Shown in pieces: positions 13,815 to 17,617 of a DNA stretch of 17,617 nucleotides. The stretch comes from UBA8752 sp965657965. GTDB lineage: Bacteria > Bacteroidota > Bacteroidia > Flavobacteriales_D > Sanyastnellaceae. The position numbers were made by a program, and so were the translations under genes. Location: NCBI GenBank assembly GCA_965657965.1, contig CBFHQM010000035.1, forward strand, positions 1 through 17,617, in the 5' to 3' direction. Every line of letters begins with the position of its first letter. Positions within the stretch are counted from its first letter, which is position 1. Under the pieces are notes generated by a model that ran no database searches, was not told the origin of the DNA, and saw nothing but the letters and a program-made list of their open reading frames with translations.

Positions 13815-15313
13815 ACTTCGCGGAGCAGCTCACACATCCCGTTTTTCGTGCAGTGGGTGCGGAAGCCGACCGAAAGGGTCAGGCCGCATTTGCCATCGGT
13901 GGATTTGTGCGTGACCTGTTGCTGGGACGTCCATGTAAGGACATCGACATTGTGGTAGAGGGCAGCGGCATCGCATTGGCGAAGGCCACAGCCAAGGAGC
14001 TGAATGCAGGCAAGGTCGCGGTGTTCAAGAATTTCGGCACAGCCATGTTTCGGGCAGGCGACATGGAGGTGGAATTCGTGGGTGCACGAAAGGAGTCGTA
14101 CCAAAGAGGAAGTCGGAAGCCCATTGTGGAAGACGGGACCATTGAAGACGATCAGAATCGCAGGGACTTTACCATCAATGCCATGGCGTTCAAGCTGAAC
14201 GCCGAAGGTTTTGGAGATTTGGTGGACCCTTTTGGTGGGCTTTCGGATTTGGAGGAGAAAACCCTGAGGACGCCGTTGGATCCAGATGTGACTTACAGTG
14301 ATGACCCATTGCGTATGATGCGGGCTGTCCGGTTTGCTTCGCAATTGGGCTTTCACATCGAGAAGAAAAGCTTGGATGCAATCGAGCGCAATGCAGCGCG
14401 TCTGGACATCATCTCATCGGAGCGAATTCATGTTGAGTTAAATAAAATCTTGCTGAGCGAAAGGCCGAGCGTGGGATTTAAGCTCATGATGAAAACAACC
14501 CTTCTTCATCAATTCTTTCCGGAAATGGTGGCGCTCAAAGGTGTTGAGCGACGAAATGGCGTAGGTCACAAGGACAATTTTTACCACACGCTTGAGGTGG
14601 TTGACAATGTGGCGATGACCAGTGACGACTTGTGGTTGCGCTGGGCTGCATTGTTGCATGACATCGCCAAGCCTCCAACCAAGCGTTTTCACCCCGATCA
14701 CGGATGGACCTTTCATGGTCATGAGGATCGGGGAGCCCGGATGGTGCCCAAAATCTTCAAAAGGCTCAAGCTGCCCATGGACCAGCAAATGCGCTATGTC
14801 CAAAAATTGGTTTTGCTTCATCTAAGGCCCATTGCACTCACCAAGGAGGAGGTTACGGATTCTGCGGTAAGACGCTTGCTTTTCGAAGCGGGGGACGATG
14901 TGGATGACCTCATGATGCTGGCCCGCGCAGACATTACGTCGAAGAACGAAGCCAAGGTTGAGCGATACCTCAAGAATTACGATGTGGTTGTCAAGAAGCT
15001 TGTGGAGGTAGAAGAAAAAGACCGGGTTCGAAACTTCGAACCTCCCGTCAGTGGAGAGGACATCATGAGGGCATTCGACATCCCGCCTTGTCGGCCCATT
15101 GGTGCAATTAAAAATTTGATCAAAGACGCCATTCTAGATGGCGTTATCTCCAATGATCCTGACTCGGCCAAGGCCCTCATGTTGCGTTATGGCCCCAAAG
15201 TGCTAGAGGAATGGAAGTCGACTCAGGCCAGAATAGTCAAGGGGGAGTTCAACGAGAAAGGTGCGCGAGACGCCTTCGATGCTTGGTTAACGGAAATCGA
15301 GGTTAGCGTTTAG
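13811..15313 (+). CDS. cca: CCA tRNA nucleotidyltransferase with HD domain
   Basis: A 500-residue class II nucleotidyltransferase. The catalytic head has GGFVRDLLLGRPCKDIDIV (30-48) with the metal-binding Asp44/Asp46 pair, RRDFTINAMA (117-126) and DPLRMMRAVRFASQLGF. A C-terminal HD phosphohydrolase domain carries LLHDIAKP with His283-Asp284. It adds or repairs the 3' CCA of tRNAs; the tRNA at 3243-3316 lacks an encoded CCA, so this activity is required. Start 13811 is chosen for the ATGA overlap with the TsaC-type gene; the longer open frame upstream lies inside that gene. The stop codon overlaps that of the convergent glnS. Confidence 0.93.
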   Translation: MNFAEQLTHPVFRAVGAEADRKGQAAFAIGGFVRDLLLGRPCKDIDIVVEGSGIALAKATAKELNAGKVAVFKNFGTAMFRAGDMEVEFVGARKESYQRGSRKPIVEDGTIEDDQNRRDFTINAMAFKLNAEGFGDLVDPFGGLSDLEEKTLRTPLDPDVTYSDDPLRMMRAVRFASQLGFHIEKKSLDAIERNAARLDIISSERIHVELNKILLSERPSVGFKLMMKTTLLHQFFPEMVALKGVERRNGVGHKDNFYHTLEVVDNVAMTSDDLWLRWAALLHDIAKPPTKRFHPDHGWTFHGHEDRGARMVPKIFKRLKLPMDQQMRYVQKLVLLHLRPIALTKEEVTDSAVRRLLFEAGDDVDDLMMLARADITSKNEAKVERYLKNYDVVVKKLVEVEEKDRVRNFEPPVSGEDIMRAFDIPPCRPIGAIKNLIKDAILDGVISNDPDSAKALMLRYGPKVLEEWKSTQARIVKGEFNEKGARDAFDAWLTEIEVSV

Positions 15314-17007
15314 CCTTTCCATCCGTCTTTCAACGTCACAGAGCGGTTCCAGACTGGATGTCCGGCCTGCGCTGTGCGGGCTTGATCGAGAGAGAAATAT
15401 CCCAGTCGGGTGAATTGATATGGACGCTCAGAGTCCGCTTGGCCCAACGAGGGCTCCAATTTGCCGTTGGCCCGAATGGTTAAACTGTTGGGGTTGATGA
15501 AATCAGTAAAGTCTTTGCCCTCATGACCATCGGGAGATGGGTCTGAAAACAAACGGTCATAGAGGCGGACTTCGGCATCGATGGCCGTGCTGGCATTGAC
15601 CCAGTGTAATGTTCCTTTCGCTTTGATGCCGCTGGTGTCTGAGCCGCTCCGGCTGTCTGGAAAGTACTCTACATGTACCTCGCTCACGTTCTCGTTTTGA
15701 TCCAAAACATGGCCCACATAGCGGACGATGAAGGCGGACTTTAGTCGAACAGTTTTGCCCGGTGCAAGCCGGAACCATTTCTTGTTGGCCTCGAGCTTGA
15801 AGTCCTCGCGTTCCATCCAGAGTTCACGACTAAAAGGCATTTCGCGAACGCCTGCTTCGGGGTCCTCAGGATTGTTCTCAGAGGTTAAGGTTTCGCTTTG
15901 ACCTTCTGGATAGTTCACGACAACGAGTTTGATCGGGTCCAATACTGCCATTGCGCGCGGCGCAGTTCGGTTCAAGTGGTCCCGAAGTGCCCATTCGAGA
16001 AGACTGTAGTCGATGACATTCTCTCGCTTGGCGATGCCCACACGCTCGCAAAATGTTCGAATGCTTTCGGGGGTGAAGCCTCTTCGTCTCAATCCACTAA
16101 TGGTGGGCATTCGAGGGTCGTCCCAACCGTCCACATGGCCATCCTCGACAAGGCGCAACAGCTTGCGCTTTGACATGATGGTGTGGTCGAGATTCAACCG
16201 GGCAAACTCAATTTGTCGGCTAGGAAAAATGCCGAGGTTTTCGATGAACCATTCGTACAACGGGCGGTGCACCTCAAACTCCAATGTGCACAAGGAGTGG
16301 GTGATGCCTTCCAGGGAATCACACTGACCATGCGCGAAATCATACATCGGGTAGATACACCAGTCGTTTCCTGTTCTCTGATGATGGGCCCTTTTGATGC
16401 GGTAAATCAAAGGGTCCCGCATGTGCAAATTGGCATGGGCCATGTCGATCTTGGCCCGGAGGACGCAGTGACCGTCGGGATGTTTTCCTGCACGCATTTC
16501 CCGGAACAATGCGAGGTTCTCTTCCACGCTGCGGTCCCGATATGGGCTATTGGTTCCAGGCGAAGTGGGCGTGCCTTTTTGGGCGGCCATGTCTTCGGCA
16601 CTTTGATGGTCAACGTAAGCCTTACCCGCCTCGATCAATTGGACGGCAAAGGCATAAAGACGTTCAAAATGATCACTGGTGTAGAATTCGCCGCCGTTCC
16701 ATTGATAGCCCAGCCAAGAAACGTCTTTGCGTATCGCATCCACATACTCTTGGCTCTCCTTTTCGGGGTTTGTGTCGTCGAAGCGCAAGTTCACAAGGCC
16801 CTGATGCTCTTTGGCCAGACCAAAGGACAGGCAAATGGCTTTGGCATGCCCGATGTGCAAATGGCCATTGGGCTCAGGCGGAAAGCGTGTGTGAATTTGC
16901 TTGTGCTTTCCGGAATCGAGGTCTGCCGAGATGATGTTTTGGATAAAGTGCTGTGAAGACGAGGGGTCTTCTGCGTTCTTGGCATTGTTCGGTAAGCGAT
17001 CAGACAT
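15310..17007 (-). CDS. glnS: Glutaminyl-tRNA synthetase
   Basis: A 565-residue class I aminoacyl-tRNA synthetase (E. coli GlnRS is close to 554). The ATP-binding signature is PPEPNGHLHIGH (43-54) and the KMSKS equivalent is IMSKRK (277-282), the form normal for GlnRS. QTGNDW-like recognition (RTGNDWCIYPMYDFAHG) and a C-terminal anticodon-binding beta-barrel region (from about residue 355) are present. Its presence implies direct charging of tRNA-Gln instead of reliance on the GatCAB route. The gene stands alone, converging on the CCA-adding enzyme gene. The ATG at 17007 is needed because the next in-frame Met falls after the HIGH motif. Confidence 0.96.
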   Translation of the reverse strand: MSDRLPNNAKNAEDPSSSQHFIQNIISADLDSGKHKQIHTRFPPEPNGHLHIGHAKAICLSFGLAKEHQGLVNLRFDDTNPEKESQEYVDAIRKDVSWLGYQWNGGEFYTSDHFERLYAFAVQLIEAGKAYVDHQSAEDMAAQKGTPTSPGTNSPYRDRSVEENLALFREMRAGKHPDGHCVLRAKIDMAHANLHMRDPLIYRIKRAHHQRTGNDWCIYPMYDFAHGQCDSLEGITHSLCTLEFEVHRPLYEWFIENLGIFPSRQIEFARLNLDHTIMSKRKLLRLVEDGHVDGWDDPRMPTISGLRRRGFTPESIRTFCERVGIAKRENVIDYSLLEWALRDHLNRTAPRAMAVLDPIKLVVVNYPEGQSETLTSENNPEDPEAGVREMPFSRELWMEREDFKLEANKKWFRLAPGKTVRLKSAFIVRYVGHVLDQNENVSEVHVEYFPDSRSGSDTSGIKAKGTLHWVNASTAIDAEVRLYDRLFSDPSPDGHEGKDFTDFINPNSLTIRANGKLEPSLGQADSERPYQFTRLGYFSLDQARTAQAGHPVWNRSVTLKDGWKG

Positions 17008-17011
17008 GGTG

Positions 17012-17019
17012 CAAATTTA
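17012..17019 (-). promoter_or_regulatory. Putative -7 element of glnS, very close to the start codon
   Basis: On the minus strand this reads TAAATTTG, a full TAnnTTTG match, ending only 4 bp before the glnS ATG. If used, transcription would begin at or beside the start codon. A -33 TTG at the right distance is not evident. Confidence 0.4.
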
Positions 17020-17103
17020 TCCTCCAAAGCAGGGTTGCACCCCCTCTTTTCGTGACTTCGTGCCTTGAGCTGAACAGGAAGGGAAGAAAGTGGTTGTATT
17101 TGT

Positions 17104-17499
17104 GTGAAAGAACAAGCCCTTACACCTGTTGGTGACGTTCGTCGTTACCGCCTTCGGAGAGCCGATCGCATCGTCGGCTGGATGAGAGAGGAGGATTCAG
17201 GAACTCGGTTTTACAGCCGAGAGGGCCTTTGGTGGTCTGGCCGCCCGATCAAATGGGAAAATCGCGACCGCTGCTGCGGTCTCAAGGATGTGGATGACCG
17301 TTGGCTTCACGAAGGTGATTTGCTTGAACAAGTGGGATGTCCCTGGTGGCAACGTCGCTACCGTTGGTTGGTTCTTTGTGATGCAGAACGGGGATGGTCC
17401 TTCATTCGCAACAGTGCCATGCGTGGCGTCGTAGGCCTTCGCCCTCACGAAGCTGAATCTTTGCAGTGGAGATGGTCAGGTGTGGGTTGGCGCCCTTGA
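17104..17499 (+). CDS. Small YopX-like protein, function unknown
   Basis: A 131-residue protein rich in Trp and Arg. Residues 59-75 (GLKDVDDRWLHEGDLLE) resemble the YopX-fold hallmark GLKDKNGKEIYEGDIV, and the segment that follows (RYRWLVLCDAERGWSF) would fit the next strands of that fold. YopX proteins were first known from Bacillus prophage SPbeta and are common in phages and some chromosomes, with no settled function. The GTG start at 17104 is uncertain because no SD or leader is seen; Met27 (ATG at 17182) is the main alternative and would keep the motif. The gene is followed by a strong terminator, which supports it being transcribed. No integrase or other phage gene is near. Without a homology search the family assignment is tentative. 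Confidence 0.55.
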   Translation: MKEQALTPVGDVRRYRLRRADRIVGWMREEDSGTRFYSREGLWWSGRPIKWENRDRCCGLKDVDDRWLHEGDLLEQVGCPWWQRRYRWLVLCDAERGWSFIRNSAMRGVVGLRPHEAESLQWRWSGVGWRP

Positions 17500-17555
17500 G
17501 CAGTTCAGGCAGAACCACTTTCTAATCCTGCTTCCCTCTTCTTTTCACTGAAATG

Positions 17556-17591
17556 AAAACGCCCCAACTGCAAAGCAGAAGGGGCGTTTTT
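17556..17591. terminator. Strong symmetrical rho-independent terminator
   Basis: AAAACGCCCC pairs with GGGGCGTTTT, enclosing a second stem CTGC-AAA-GCAG through a symmetrical AA/AA internal loop. A T run follows on the plus strand and an A run precedes it, so it can work in both directions. It would end the YopX-like gene and possibly a minus-strand gene entering from the right. The remaining bases 17592-17617 show no gene. Confidence 0.82.
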
Positions 17592-17617
17592 CAGGGATGA
17601 AAACGGATTAGAGCAAT

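Overview
The window is chromosomal DNA of a Bacteroidota bacterium, most likely of the order Flavobacteriales (marine or freshwater, with GC near one half by eye). Four things point there. It carries a gliding-type GldF/GldG pair. Its large secreted protein has the GCTxxxACNxxxxATxDDGSC motif common in that order. It has a short START-like (AHSA1-type) protein typical of the phylum. Several putative promoters fit the Bacteroidota TAnnTTTG element, and Shine-Dalgarno sequences are absent. No mobile element, CRISPR array or phage block is visible.

Layout. Positions 1-3101 (minus) hold the N-terminal 1033 residues of a huge Cys/Asp-rich exported protein that runs off the left edge. It has a signal peptide, a roughly 240-residue N-terminal module, then at least 14 thrombospondin-type-3-like calcium-binding units with a 708-bp tandem super-repeat. 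Upstream on the same strand are a rho-independent terminator and a tRNA with anticodon CAT. A single plus-strand gene for a START-like protein follows (3447-3833).

Positions 3868-11113 are an eight-gene minus-strand operon, read from right to left: a SAM-hydrolase-family (DUF62) protein, an ABM-fold protein, GldF, GldG, a DUF4340-like protein, a 3-oxoadipyl-CoA-type thiolase, a PaaY-like gamma-carbonic-anhydrase-fold protein, and a TrmN6-like tRNA methyltransferase. Four consecutive junctions are ATGA stop/start overlaps and the rest are 3 to 15 bp, so it looks like one translationally coupled unit combining membrane transport, acyl-CoA chemistry and tRNA modification.

A short divergent intergenic region (11114-11197) separates it from a plus-strand operon of phoH, purC, a TsaC/Sua5-type gene and a CCA-adding enzyme gene (11198-15313), also joined by 4-nt overlaps. 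This group serves RNA metabolism, purine synthesis and tRNA maturation. glnS (15310-17007, minus) converges on it, with the two stop codons overlapping. At the right end a small plus-strand gene (17104-17499) encodes a Trp/Arg-rich protein with a YopX-like GLKD...HEGDLLE motif, followed by a strong symmetrical terminator.

Most genes are ordinary for the phylum. The points worth a second look are the recent repeat expansion in the secreted protein, the degenerate catalytic positions in the DUF62 protein, the GldFG/DUF4340/thiolase/PaaY linkage, and the YopX-like orphan.
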